Shown one piece after another: positions 47,901 through 60,171 of a DNA stretch of 64,000 nt. Under the pieces are notes generated by a model. That model was not told the DNA's origin. It did not search any database and worked only from the letters and a program-made list of their open reading frames with translations. Position 1 is the first letter of the stretch. Each line of letters starts with the position of its first letter. Source of the stretch: Panagrolaimus kolymaensis (Eukaryota > Nematoda > Chromadorea > Rhabditida > Panagrolaimidae); contig JAJQJQ010000018.1 of NCBI GenBank assembly GCA_028622995.1, positions 3,534,001 to 3,598,000 of the forward strand, written 5' to 3'. A program made the translations under genes and the position numbers.

Positions 47901-50266
47901 GGTTTTGGACCCCATGGTTGAACGACAGAACTTTGTTGACTTTTTAAAGGTACAGTTATTTTTCCTTGTGATAAATAACCATCACAATCAAATAATGGGA
48001 ATGATGAAAAACCCAAAAGTTCATGAGCACCTTCTTTGGAATCGATGGCTTTTGGTACACCAAAAGCCATAACACAAACTTGAACTTCTCTTGGAAGAAG
48101 CATAATTTGAACGCCAGTTTGAAGCTAAAAAATAAATAAATAGATTGACGAAATTTTTTAGGCTGCCATACCCAATCAGAAAATTGAATAGTAAAAATTC
48201 TGTGACGATTTGTTGGGGATTTTTGTAAAGTTCGAGATGTTTGTGCAACCCGTTTAGTTCCATACATAAGGCAAATTTCAACATAAAATCTTCCATATTT
48301 TTGGAACCAAATCGTTGGCAAATTATGTAAACTATCCACTTGAATCATAAATTCATCGCTAATTGATCTTGATTCTCGGATATCAAGTGTACCAGGAGCT
48401 TCCTAAAATACAAAATTTTCAGATTTTAAAATTTATTATTTTGCAAACTTACTATTAAAGGCCCCATCAAGCAGTCAGATAAAGTTGCATCTATGTACAT
48501 ACAAAGCATAGTGTGTAAGGCTCGAACCAAATTATCTTTAATTGATTTATATTGTGATTGATTATCAGCAGCTATTATTCCTTCCAATGAATAACCAATA
48601 TCATATGTTTGAAGTTTATGACAAAGTCGACATAAGGCTGTAACTTTGTTTGCCAAAGTATCTCTCATTTGTTTTGGATAACTTTCAGACTCATCAAGCG
48701 AAGACAAACAATTATTAATCTCTTTCAATAAATTTTCAATTTCAGCTTTGGGAAATTCAAAATCCATAATTTTTTTATGTTCTATTTTCTCGGTATTATG
48801 GAAATTTACATCTCGTAGTTGTTTTCGACCAATCATCAATGGAACATCTTTGCCTCGAGATAAAAATTTTCCAACAACCGGATGTTTTCCAATAATTGCA
48901 TTTGGCTCCAAAAATTCATCAGTGCCATAAATTTTAAGAGTATAGTCATCAAAAGGTAAAGTTCCGTCATTATCATCTGGGTTTAAAAATCGACATAGCA
49001 CAGAAATTAATAAATCTTCGCATGTGCTTGAAATTTCATAAGTCATTTCAATTTGTTCAGGAATATTGCTAAATGAAGATGGCCATGTTTCATCTCGATA
49101 TATAATTAATTTAATACTATCAGCTGCTGTGGTTAAATAATCCACGGTTGGTGCAATGAAAAAAACATTTCGATCTGTTCGATTTCTCAATTTTTCAGCA
49201 AAATTATTTAATCGTTGACATTGGATTGCAAAATCATTCTTTCCTTCAATGAGTTCTAATTTTCCAACAATTACTTCTCTCTCGGCTTTACGAGGTGGAA
49301 TAGGTGATGGCGAATATTTGGGAGGTGTTTCCTCCAAGTTTTGTGATTCATTATTTTTTTCTATCAAAGCTAGCAATTCATCAAATTGTAGCTCTGGTAA
49401 ATCTAAAAAACAAAATGTTAAAACAGTATTAATTAAAATTTATAATTAACCTGGTGGCATTTCTTCTGGTTCATTGGTATAATCATTGCTATTGCTTGCT
49501 TGATCAATCTATAATACAATTTTTTTAAAAGCGCTAAATTAAGCGAAAAACATACTGCAGCTGGAGCATTATCCAAATCAATTAAATTTCCACCTTGAGT
49601 TCGAAATGGAACAATAATTGGGCTGTGATTAACATTATGTGGAATATGAGTATTTAAAGAATGAATAGGTGGCAAGGGTCGAATAACTGAATTTTGTCTA
49701 TTAAAAGCTCCAGGACTAGTAAATGTTGGAGCTCCCGAATATGAAATACTATGTGATAATGTGGGTTGTTGCACAAATGAAGTTGAAGGAGAATTGGATG
49801 CCGAATGTGGACTAATCGTATAAAATGGACCAGTTTGATTTGGAAAGGGTATAATTGTACTTGGGGTTATAAAACCTGGGGAATCTTAAAAAATATTATA
49901 TATAAACATACAAAACGTTATTTAATGGGTTACTTTTATAAGCTAAAAAATCAGGTCGAAACCCGTATGGCAAAGTTGCATTTGAACGTGGTTGAAGATG
50001 TGGAGGTGGAGGTGGAGCTGGTGGAGGTGCATTAAATAAAGCTGCTATCTCATTCATATTTCGCTGCCTTTGAATGTCATCTGGATCACCCAATAATAAA
50101 TCAGGTGAAGAATTATGACGCATTCGTTGTTCTTCATTGTAGGTTTGTCTTAAAAAAAAGAACGAGTTTTGTAAAAATTTCAAATGAAAAAAAGGAGTGA
50201 CACTTACCTGCTTAATTCAATCGCTTTTCTCAATTGCTCATCTTCATCCTCAATATCAAGGGACAT
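44918..50266 (-). CDS. piki-1: Class II phosphoinositide 3-kinase (PX-C2)
   Basis: Lipid kinase making PI3P/PI(3,4)P2 on endosomes and phagosomes; C. elegans PIKI-1 acts in apoptotic-corpse phagosome maturation. Fourteen exons in phase, 1563 residues. Order: a ubiquitin-interacting-like helix (DEDEQLRKAIELSRQTYNEE, about 7-26); Pro-rich linker; Ras-binding region (about 290-400); PI3K-type C2 (about 538-720); helical PIK domain (about 722-935); kinase, with KVGDDLRQD, GDRHNDN near 1111 and HIDFG near 1133; PX domain (about 1280-1385, YHFQVHR and YRTFDEI..LH); C-terminal C2 (about 1440-1555, YVKIYLNPDRR). PX plus C-terminal C2 define class II. Catalytic motifs are intact. The activation loop GKYMGDWQTAMGINRDRVPF is class II-like. 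Start at 50266 chosen as the first Met of the acidic leader. Confidence 0.93.
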
Positions 50267-51048
50267 ATTAATAGAATCAAATGGTTAAAAGTTTTCAAAA
50301 AGCATTAAAATAATTAATAAAAAATATTTACAAAATTATGATTTTTAAAGTAATTGTTATGTGTCAGTTGAACAACCAACTGACGAGAAAGAGCCAAATC
50401 AAATTAACAAGCTGGAAAATGAAGGAGGTAGATATAAAATAATTCGTTGTAAGAAAACGAACTTTCACACTTCCTCAATTCTTTAAAAAAACTTAAAAAT
50501 ATTTCAATTATGTAAGATCTTCATATTTTCAGTAAAATAAAAAAAGTACATAATATGTAGTTATTAAATATTTTCAAAATAGTGTTGGAAGAAGAGTCAT
50601 CCGCAAATAAAGCACTTTTTGAGGCATAAAAAAGGGAGAATTCAAAGCTAGTAAAGATAATATTATTGTTTATTATCGAAATAAAACACTAATAAACATT
50701 CTGCAAAATTTTTTTTAAATTCATAAAGCTTTCGACTTTTAGTAAACTCTTTTTAAAATCCCTAATGACTTAATGGTTTCAGATTTTCGAACATCCTCTT
50801 TTAATTAATATATATCCTATATAATATATTTAAAAAATATTATACCTAAAGCGTTGTATAAAAAAAGAATCTTTTACATCGTAATAAAGGTGACCATTCA
50901 ACAAAAAAAAAATGTTGTATTGTTTTATATTCTTTCAATATTTTGTATGTTAACATGAATGAGCTTTTAAAAATTCAACAAAGGTTTAATGTTTTTTAAA
51001 TTTATGAAATAATAATTAAAATAATAAAACAGATACCATATAATAATA
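50267..51048. other. Intergenic
   Basis: About 780 bp, AT-rich, between the PI3-kinase start and the PAN/TSP1 gene stop, both on the minus strand. No feature recognised. Confidence 0.5.
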
Positions 51049-53301
51049 TTAACAACGTTCAATTTGTATTCCTCCATCAGCGCATTTTTCTTTACACTTT
51101 CTTGTTCGCACTCGTACAATTTGTCTTCCAGCAATTTTAAAGCGACAACTTGACCAATCGCTCCATTGAAAAGCTGGATCTTGGTCAATTTGGGATGAAA
51201 ATGATTTCTTTGCAACACCAAAAGTTTTTTGCTTTCGTCTTTTACTCGTGCAACCATTTTCAATGAGAACCCAACCAGGATCAGCTTCTTCTACAGCATC
51301 TGGGTTATCGCCAATGCTCGTGGCATGTAAATTACATCTTTTATGATTTGAATCAAATGATGCTGACTAAAAACATAAAAGTTAGATAATATCGATGCTG
51401 CGATTAAAATTAACCTGGCATCCATTAGCATTGAGGCAAGCTTGCAAGCAACCGGTAATCGAATTGCTTGAAGAAGTTTTAAGCGCAGTGGTAGCAACTT
51501 TCTTTTGGACATGTAAAATAAATATTTCATCTTCTTGGCAATTTCCGCGATGTGCTAAAAGCTTCAAAATTAAGTAATAAATTTAACGAAAAATAATTTT
51601 ACATGGAAGGCAAAACTTTTCAGCATAAATGACATCATCATTTTCAACCAAACTTCCAGGGCCGTGAGGTTCAGCCAAAATAGTATAAACTTCACATTTT
51701 TGTTGAAGGGGGAAATAATTAATGGATGAACATTGTAAATTTTCACCTCCTGGTCCTTTATTGGATGAACAAAATTGTGCACATTTTGATTGTTCAACTC
51801 CATGAAAAACTTGAACATCTGTTTCTGAACCAGAAACGGGTAAAATAATTTCATTTCCAATAACCACATAATAAGCTGTGGAAGTTTGGCATTTTCTTCG
51901 ACTCGAAGATGTTGGTTGTGGTTGAGGCGGTGGTGAAGGAGAAGGTAAGGTTTCAAAAAATGGTGATGGAGTTGGCTCTGGTGGAGGAGGTCTTGATGGA
52001 GGTGATGGTGGAGCTCGAGTTGCAGGTGGTAATCGAGTGCTCCATGGTTTTCTATTTGGTGGTGAAGGACCAGGATATCCAAGTTCGCTGGGAGTGTTTG
52101 GAATATTAATGATTTTTCTACTTCCACTTGGAAGACCTCCTGTGCTTCCAGGTCTGACTTCAAATTGAGATGGACGAGGCTTTTGTGTTCTCGGGGATTC
52201 ATAACCGAGTTCAGATGGACTAAAATAAAGTTTAATAAAAAAAAGTTTGTAAAGATTTAAATAAATTTACTTGTTTGGTAAATGGACAGGTGGACCATTG
52301 CCTGCTGGAAGGCCAGCAGAGCTACCAGGCCGTGTATCGAATCTACTATGTTGGGCGCTTTTCACAAATCCTTCAAGTAAAGCTTGATCGGAAGTTGCAT
52401 CAAATTGTTTCTGCAAAGTCAAAGTTGTAAATTTTAAAATATTTTAATGATGGTTTTTACCCTTCGATCTGAAAGTTGTTTCCTTGGTGGCGCAGGTCTT
52501 TTCCTTGTTCCAACAGTATCTAAATAATCCGCATCATCATCACTGTCACTGTATTCTTTAAATTCTTTTTTAATCGGTTGTAATTCTTTAACACTTTGTT
52601 GAACATTATTGATCGGATCAATAGTAATTTCATTATTTTGTTGCTCAGGCGTTAAGTGATTTTTAGGTGATTGTGGTGGTTCTTCAGTTGTTTTTATCAC
52701 ATCGCTTTCCCTTGCAGCCGGAGCTCCATCTGGGTCAATGTTTGATTTTTGCTTGAGGGTCTTTGTAAATGGTGGAGCAGCTCCAACAAGTTTTAAGTTT
52801 GCATTTGCTCGAGCATCATAAAATCTTTGTAAAGGTCCTGCACATTCACCCGTGACTGCAGTGCGTCGATAATAATCATAGCCATTAGCTGGATGAATAA
52901 TAGCGGGAACTTTTTTGCCATCATGAGAATACAAGCGGCATGAATGTTGGAGATGATTATAAACAAAGGAACGGCAAAGGCCATCCTAAAATTTAAAAAA
53001 ATTGTAGATGCCTAATTACAAATTTGGTGTAAACCTGTTTGGCATTATTAGTAATAAGGATACATTGATCAAGGCATTGATAAGGTGAAATGTAAAAAAG
53101 TTCAGTGATAGGTTGAGAATTATCTATCGATCGTCTTACAACCCTTTGAAAACATCTCAAATCTAAAGATAAAAGTTCAAAGATAAATTTTCAAAAAAAA
53201 AATAAGCAAAGGTAAAAAAACTTACAAAGTGATCGACTTTCCCCAAAAGTTATAAACAATAAAATAAACATGCAAAAAACTGATATAAGCTGATTTTTCA
53301 T
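51049..53301 (-). CDS. Secreted PAN/apple-domain protein with C-terminal TSP1 repeat
   Basis: Extracellular protein. Exons about 53301-53226, 53162-53035, 52985-52461, 52410-52271, 52219-51603, 51554-51415, 51366-51049. Signal peptide MKNQLISVFCMFILLFITFG. An N-terminal PAN/apple-like domain (CFQRVVRR, YQCLDQC, GLCRSFVYNHLQHSCRLYS) is followed by a long low-complexity linker. The linker has an acidic patch (YSDSDDDADYLD) and two repeats reading RPGSSAGLPAGN and RPGSTGGLPSGS, then a Pro/Ser-rich region. A second PAN-like domain follows (SKCAQFCSS, LQCSSINY), then a third Cys-rich unit (NSITGCLQACLNANGCQ and CNLHATS). The end has the TSP1 signature WSDWSSCRFK plus RTRKCKEKC. PAN domains mediate protein or carbohydrate binding; in nematodes they occur in cuticle and apical matrix proteins. 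The exact family is not recognised. Confidence 0.8.
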
Positions 53302-54008
53302 AACTAATTCATATGAAAAAAAACTATCCCTCAATTAATTACGTGCAAACGTTTTTGTTTCAATAATTGGGAAATTAAAAAACTTTTTTTTCTTTTCCCG
53401 AAATAAGTGAATGTGTCTGAAAGATAGTTAGTTAATTTCTTCCCTTCCTTTCTTTCATTTCTGATCTCGTCGTTTATTGGGTCAGGAGCGAACGAGAAAA
53501 TCTTTTCTTTTTTCTGGATACTCACTTAGCTCTCTTCCTTAATAGATTTCGGTCGCCCGCCACTGCCGACGCTAGTTTGATTCAGTTAGTTTGATCATCA
53601 GAGCGAGCATCAGTAAAAAAAGAAATTGCAGAACTTTCTCTACTTGCTGCTACAAGTTTTCTAAAAAAAGAAAAATCTATCTCCTTTTGTTTCCCGCCCT
53701 TTCTAAATGAAATACAAAAGTGTGTGTTATGGATTTTCTTATTTTCATTTATACCTTTATTAAACTCTTCATCGGAAACAATAAAAAAAAGTGGAGAATA
53801 AGGATCGGCCGCCGATTAGATTGACGGCAAAAAAGAAAATTCTCTGCATGCATCAAAATTTTATGTGTTATTCATGATGAAAATTAATCCATTTTATTAT
53901 TTTATTTTTTAGGAATGTATCTCATCATCAAGAAATAATTTTGTCATAAGTGAAAAAAAGTCTTCAACAAATCAATTTTAAATCAAGAATGGAAAGTGAC
54001 AACATATT
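53302..54008. other. Intergenic
   Basis: About 700 bp upstream of the PAN/TSP1 gene and downstream of the EcKinase-like gene; AT-rich, no feature recognised. Confidence 0.45.
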
Positions 54009-55496
54009 TTATACATTAATTTTTTCTCGTGCATAAGCTTCAATAGTGTCTTCAAGGAAAGATTGAACTCGATCAAGAAGTTCATTTCTGAGGGCTTCAC
54101 GATTTTCATCTGTGCCAACGACAGCTGGCATATTGTAGTAATATGGTGCACCAAAAGTTAAGAACATTGTAACGTAACCCATTCCAGCTGCGTATGCATG
54201 CTTGAGCTGATCGAAAGTTAATGGAGGCTTATTATCCATTTCTTTGCTTACAACCGAATACCATAATTTCAAAATACGATCAGTATTTTTTCTTCGATAT
54301 TCGGCAGAGGTGTTTATCGCAAGCAAACGACCAATATCAACACTTGGGTTTCCTATGAAATTAATGGCCTTGCACTTTTATCACATGCATGTCATCAGAC
54401 AAGAAACATACCCGGATGACCGCTTTGCCAATCAATAATAGCTAATAAATTGTCGGTGATAACACCATTTTTCCTCTCAAAAAGTATATTTGAAGACCAC
54501 AAATCAGAATGTACAAGTGTTGGAGGGAAACCTACAAAAAAGAAAGTAAACAATGATGTTTCTTAAGAAAATAAACAACGTGCCATATTTGGTTTCATCA
54601 TTATAAACAGCAAATGCATAAACACGATCATTATAAATTTTATCAAGGGCATCCAAAAGTTTATTAAAAACGGATGGCTTAATCTAAAAATAAACAACTT
54701 TTTAAAAGCATTTCAACCTTTTAAAACTAACTGATCGAAGTTGTTGAGCTGTTTGTTTCATTTCAGCTGGAAAATCACCTGTTCTAACTGGAATTTGAAT
54801 ATCCAGAACTTTACCACTTTTCCATGCTAATGCATGAATTCGAGCAAGTTCAATAATAGTGTTTTCAACTTGGGCATTATTTAAACCAGGCAAAAGTTTT
54901 ACGCTTCCACCTTTGTCTGAGAGATCATCCATAATAATTAAACCATTTTTATGAGATCTGCTATAATTTGCGCCATAATAAAGATTAGGAATTCTTAGAG
55001 GCATTTTAAATTCTTTCGAGTATTTTAATAAAAATTTATAAACATAAATTTCATTTTCATGACAAAATTCAAGGTATTCTTCTGTATCATCTTCATGTTC
55101 ATCATCTTTTACTACATTTTGAACTCCAGGAACCTAAACTAATAAAGTAAAAAAGAGGATCTTTGGTGCATTGAAATACCTTTAGTACAATACTTTTGGG
55201 AAGAATAGTATGATCATTCCATTCAAAATTGAGTGTAATTACTTGTGAGAAAAATGCTGAACCGTGAGTGATATCCTGAAAAATAAATTTTGTTTTGTTT
55301 CGCTAAGATTCGAAATTTGCACAAATCAAAGTAAAGCTTATTTTAAAGTAATTAGATCAGAAAAAAAATAAAATACCTCAACATCATATTTAACCAAATT
55401 ATCCAAATGACACCTATCAAATTCAAGATTCCCATTTCTCAATTTTTCCAAAACAAATTCAATACTAAACCCAGTCGTAAAAATTTCTGAAAGCAT
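54009..55496 (-). CDS. EcKinase / CHK-like small-molecule kinase (DUF1679 group)
   Basis: Choline-kinase-like fold of the family expanded in nematodes and insects; insect members phosphorylate ecdysteroids, others are linked to detoxification. About 394 residues in six exons (55496-55377, 55275-55180, 55133-54732, about 54683-54580, 54531-54412, 54352-54009). Landmarks: LPKSIVLKVPG (N-lobe Lys), NEIYVYKFLL, PNLYYGANYS, GLIIMDDLSDKGG, catalytic loop LVHSDLWSSNILF, metal-binding AIIDWQSGHPGNPSVDIGRLL, then GAPYYYN and RVQSFLEDTIEA. All catalytic residues (HSDLW...N, IDWQ) are present. One junction is odd: between YG and FPPTL the phase only works with a GC donor at about 54582 or a one-base shift. 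The substrate is unknown. Confidence 0.85.
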
Positions 55497-56692
55497 TTTT
55501 CAAACTTCTTAATTAAAATTTTTCAAATGACTAACTTTATTTTTGTTTTTGAAAAAATATTTACTGCTTTTTATCATATCTTTATTGGCCCCGGAAAACT
55601 ATAGATAAGAAATGTAGTTCCTAAAACTCATGATGTTGATGGAGGAGAAGAGAGGAGTCTGCTTTAGATAAGGCTGACAACATCAAGACGCCAGCGAGAA
55701 AAATAAATAAATATATTATGCTTGTTGATTTTTTATTTTCACTGTAGTTTATTTAAACCTTTTTTGATTTTAAGTTGCCAAAAAAATAAGAAAATTAAAA
55801 CCAAAAAATCAAAAAGTTTTAAATTGTTAGATATTATTTTTTGCACGGTGAAAGTTGCAAAAACACACGCCCACTATAGATTATTCGAGTAATTATTAAT
55901 TTTTATGGAAACAAAAAATATTGTTTGATCTGATTGATTATGCGCCCTTGCTAAATCAGGCGGTTTTAATTGTTAGGTATGGAACTTATGCAAAACAAGA
56001 TTATTATTGGATTAGTTTAGTATACAATGGGTTGAAAATGGATATATTCGAAGGGCGAAAAAAATCTTTTTTGCATCACTTCCAAATCTAGCTATGTATC
56101 TTCTTGTTTAATTTTTATTGTGTGTGAAACTTTTAGAATTTTTGATACTTCTTGATTTTTAGTTGTTTTTGAATAAAAATGATTTAAAAAAGTTAAAATT
56201 GGAGGTTTTAAGCATTTTTAGAAACCTTTATATTTCGAAAGGTGATAGGAAGATTCATAGAAAAGCAAAATTCTCATTTAAGACAATAAAGGTAAATGAA
56301 AAAAAGGTTTGAATGAAGATGATCAAACTAACTAAAGCAATGATAACTATTTCTGAAATGCCCATAGCAATTTTCATGGCATTATTTCTCATTAATTATG
56401 GATTATTTCATGTCATTTTTTTCTTTTAGATCCTCATGATTCTTTCTAAAGTTCACTTACCCACATGCTTAAAAGCACCTAAAATACAACATCACTCATT
56501 ATTGCATTATTTTCATGCAAATGAAAATGCAAGAATGCTTTTTTACGCTTTATTATGTTTATGCAAATTTAAAGCTTTATTTTCATCCTTTTGCAATTTC
56601 CCATGAATCGTTTACGTGCGACACACAGACAATGAAAATTGAGGAGAAGGATTTATTTCGAACTATTCAATACGTTATTCATAAATGTGAGA
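55497..56692. other. Intergenic
   Basis: About 1.2 kb between divergent genes, AT-rich. A 70-residue frame at 56515-56727 overlaps the next gene's first exon in another frame and has no support. No other feature seen. Confidence 0.45.
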
Positions 56693-58313
56693 ATGGAACC
56701 TCTTACGTCTCCACCATGTTCAAATGAACGAAAAGTTCACAAACGTCGAACTCCTATTATTACAATCGGCGCTGCTGATGATGAAAAAGAAGAGTAAGTT
56801 TTGATATTATTATTTCTTTTATTTGTAATACTAATTTTTTTAGATCAGTATCACCAGCTGTCAAGCGTGACAAAATTGAAGCAACAACACCAAGTATCGA
56901 AAGTGAAACATCAACTTTTGACAAAGATGATGGAGAAACAGAAGATGAATTACATGGTTTTATCACTGCTGAAGTTTCAAATGCTTCTAATTTATCAATC
57001 GATGGCGATGTTCAATTTGTTAAAGATTTGATTCAAGACATTTTGAAGGTTTCTTTCACATTTATAGGATTCCAAAGTTCTTTACTTTTTACAATTTTTT
57101 AGCAACATTCTTTGGTTGATGATAAAAATTCTGCTGAACGTTTTGATACTGGTTCTGAAGCTGAAAATAACAATAAAAGGTAAGCAGCTCGATAAATTAG
57201 GTGTTTACTTTTTTGTCAACCATTTCGTTCCACTACCTTGAAATTCTAAACGTTTATCTTTTTAGCAATGAAATCATCAAAGCTCCGAACTTCCAATTTG
57301 AAACAACAGCAACTGGAAATAAACGATTGGTTATTTTTTCTTCGAATGATAAAACCACGTGTTACAAATTTTATGCTACTCAGAAATCGTTTCAATGTTC
57401 AAGATGTTGGAGAGCAAATAAAGGTGTTAGAGCTACGGTGCTGAAAGACGAAAATGGTGAAGATTATGTTCAAATGGTACACCAGCATCATTGTAAACCT
57501 TTTAAATATGTTCCACCATCAGAACCTCAACTACATGAAATCATCAATGCTCCAAATTATGAACTCCAAGTTAAGCTGAATGGATATCCGAAACTAGTTA
57601 TTTTTGTGCCAAATAATCCCAATCTTTGTTATTACTACAAAAATGAAAGAAAAAATTATTTTATCTGCTGTGAATGTAAGAAAACGAATAAGAAAACAAC
57701 CTCTGCGAAATTTTTCAAAGATCAAGATGGTAAAGAATTTATTCAAGCAAATGTTCCTCTTCTTTGTGAACCTGTTCCGTATGTCGCAAACAAATGGAAT
57801 TTTGTCAAAGCTCCGACTTTCTTTGTTTATCAACTTAATCAAAAGCTAGCTGTTTTCAATTTAGATCATCCTACCTTCTGTTATCGTTATAATTATAACA
57901 AGGAGAGAAAAAACTATAAATGTGTCACCTGCTTTAATGTTCATCGAAAACAAGTTACTGCTAAAGTAATCAAAGATGAAAATGGTGATGAATGCTTGCA
58001 AGTAAACAAAAACCATTTATGTGAACATTTTACTTATAAAATCTCTGATGTTTTTGATATTTTGAAGTCTCCAAATTTTACATTGATCAACAACGAAAAT
58101 AATGGTTCTTCTTCGATTCTCCGTGTTTATGTTTCAAATGTTCTATCAACTTGTTACAACTTTACTCCAATGGAAAATTCATATGCTTGTTCTGGATGTC
58201 TTTCAAAGGATAAACATTTTATGGCAAAGATATTCTTGGATGAAAATAATGAAGAAGTTGTTTTGGTTTTGAAAGATCAACACCATGTTTGCCTTCCTAT
58301 TATTTGTTGTTAA
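56693..58313 (+). CDS. Four-module Cys-rich protein, copy 1 (FLYWCH-like, unknown)
   Basis: Four exons (56693-56793, 56844-57048, 57103-57179, 57266-58313), 476 residues. An acidic Ser/Thr/Glu-rich N-terminus (1-125) with basic KVHKRR precedes four tandem modules of about 85-90 residues from residue 128 on. Each module reads: I.APNF, a hydrophobic KLVIF-type strand, CYxF/Y, about 10 residues, CxxC, an AK..KDENGEE strand pair, and H-x-C or LC then P. Examples are TTCYKF...CSRC...HQHHCKP and TFCYRY...CVTC...NHLCEH. This resembles FLYWCH or WRKY/GCM-type zinc folds in spacing, but the last ligand pair is HxC, not HxH. No signal peptide, so a nuclear or cytosolic DNA- or protein-binding role is possible. 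The family is not recognised. Confidence 0.8.
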
Positions 58314-58803
58314 ATCGTTTTTCATTTTGTTAAGCTTTTACTATCTGTTTTACTTTCTTGTTTAATAAATGTTTAATATTTCTTACTTTTTGATCAATTA
58401 ATCGTAATTATCAGAATAATCTCGTTCTTCAGAATAAAATTATATAATTCCTCTTTTCGTTCATCCATTTTTTGGATATCCAACAACACGCAGTTGAAGT
58501 TCAATAGTCCCTAGATTCTTTGCGAAATCATAGGTAAGATGTGTAATTTCAAGTTTAGGTCATTGATTAAACAATGAAACAACAGCGAACAATTTATCAG
58601 CAAATCCGAAATTCCATTTCTAGAAAGAAGAAAACTCTTGCATGCAACGATTAGAATAAAGCATTATCAAAAATTAAAGTTTACAAAAATCTTCATAAAT
58701 CAAAGAAAAGTAAACAAGAAAAACAACAAAATAATATAGTTAAAAGGCATTTATTTGTCCAAATTAATCATCTCATAAAGTTATATTCATACATACACAT
58801 ACA
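58314..58803. other. Convergent 3' flanks
   Basis: About 490 bp between two convergent genes; AT-rich. No feature recognised. Confidence 0.45.
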
Positions 58804-59660
58804 TTAAGCATCAGTAAAAAATCCAGCTTTAGTTTTCTTCTTTGAAGCACCATTGTTTTCCTTTGATCCAATATGATTTTCCTTTGAAGCATTACCATTC
58901 TTCTTCTTTGATGCATCACCATTTTTCGTTGATGCATTGAGATTTTTCTTTGAAGCATCACCATCTTTCTTAGTAACATCAGCTAATGGTAATGGGGCCT
59001 TTGATTTGTTCTTGTTGTTGATTGGTGCAGCAGCAGCAGCAGCAGTAGTTGATGATGGTTGTCGAAGTTCTTTCCTACCACGAGGATAGCAGAAACCAAA
59101 CATGCAATCAATAGTGATGATGGCGATAATCCAATACAATGCGAGCAACGTCCAGAGAGCTGAAAAGAAAAAAGTTAGTGAAGTTAAAGTTAAACGAATA
59201 CACATAAATGGTAAAAGCAAAGGTACTACATAGCAAAAAGATATTAAAAGTAACTATCGTATACAACAAGATAAAAGACTTACATCCAAAGACCAATGGA
59301 CGAACATGATCATAATGATAGGTCCAGATAACATTCATAGCTGAAAAACAAGCACATGATTAAAAGAGAATCTTCAAACAAAAAGGGAAGTAACTTACTT
59401 TCCCAAAATGTAAGATTCATATCACCACCAACAATATGGATATATTCTTCTGTACCATTGAAAGTTTCATTGTTGGCGGAATGATTAGATGATGTTGAAT
59501 CATTCAAAGTTGTTGATGTTATTGATCCATTGAACATTGATGATGTTGCTTCAGTTGTGGCGGTAGTCTTTGTAGGATGCGTATTGGTCTTCGAAAAGGT
59601 TCCATTGATCATAAGAGCAATGATGATGAAAGACGTTGAGAGATAGTTGTTCCAAGCCAT
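58804..59660 (-). CDS. Small single-pass membrane glycoprotein, unknown
   Basis: Three exons (59660-59399, 59340-59284, 59159-58804), 224 residues. Signal peptide MAWNNYLSTSFIIIALMING. The Thr/Ser/Asn-rich ectodomain (about 21-90) has several N-glycosylation sequons (NGS, NDS, NHS, NET, NGT, NLT), so it should be heavily N- and O-glycosylated. One TM (about 110-130, LWTLLALYWIIAIITIDCMF) follows. The cytosolic tail has a poly-Ala run and degenerate repeats on the theme (G/N)(D/N)ASKK(N)NG, very basic and Lys/Asn-rich. No known domain. It lies between the two Cys-module paralogues but on the opposite strand. Confidence 0.65.
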
Positions 59661-60042
59661 ATTGAATTTGATTAGTCGACGAACACACTTGAATTGAATT
59701 TGGAGCAACCAGGAAGCAGCTAACTTCTTTCACTAAAATGAAAAGTAAAGAGAGAAAAACTAAAAAAGAAAGCATCTAAGAAAAAAGTGAAGCATCATGC
59801 AAATGTTTGTTTTTTATGGGAAAAATTAAAGTGAAAGTAAAAATAATTTGTGCGAAATCATCGATAATGAAGAAGTTTGCTCAAAATTTTCAATGCTTTG
59901 GTTTTAAGCTTTCTATTTACCCTTTTTACTATTCATTCCTTGTTTATTTCAAAAATGCTTTCAACAATTTTAGTCAAGATTATCTTTTTTGTTTTACTAA
60001 GAAGCAAAACATTCCAAAAATTATTTTGTACAGCTCTTAGTT
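59661..60042. other. Intergenic
   Basis: About 380 bp, AT-rich, upstream of the membrane glycoprotein gene and before the palindrome. A 77-codon frame on the plus strand (59807-60040) is Phe/Lys-rich and unsupported. Confidence 0.4.
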
Positions 60043-60071
60043 GCTGTTTTGATTAAATTAATCAAAACAGC
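60043..60071. repeat. 29-bp perfect palindrome
   Basis: GCTGTTTTGATTAA, one central A, then its exact reverse complement. It sits about 100 bp before the minisatellite and ends directly before a GC-richer block (CTCCTTCGCC to GAAGGAG, itself a 7-bp inverted repeat). Possible terminus of a mobile or repeat cassette. Confidence 0.85.
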
Positions 60072-60171
60072 TTAAGCTCCTTCGCCACGTCAAGGCGGCT
60101 GTACTTTGAAGGAGAAAAGGGTTTTCACCCCCACCAGTTAACAGGTGTTTCCGAGAAATCTCCGAAGAGAT

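Noticed and set aside
56515..56727. 70-codon frame before Cys-module copy 1
   Set aside because: Overlaps the true exon 1 in a different frame; Phe/Tyr-rich with no support.
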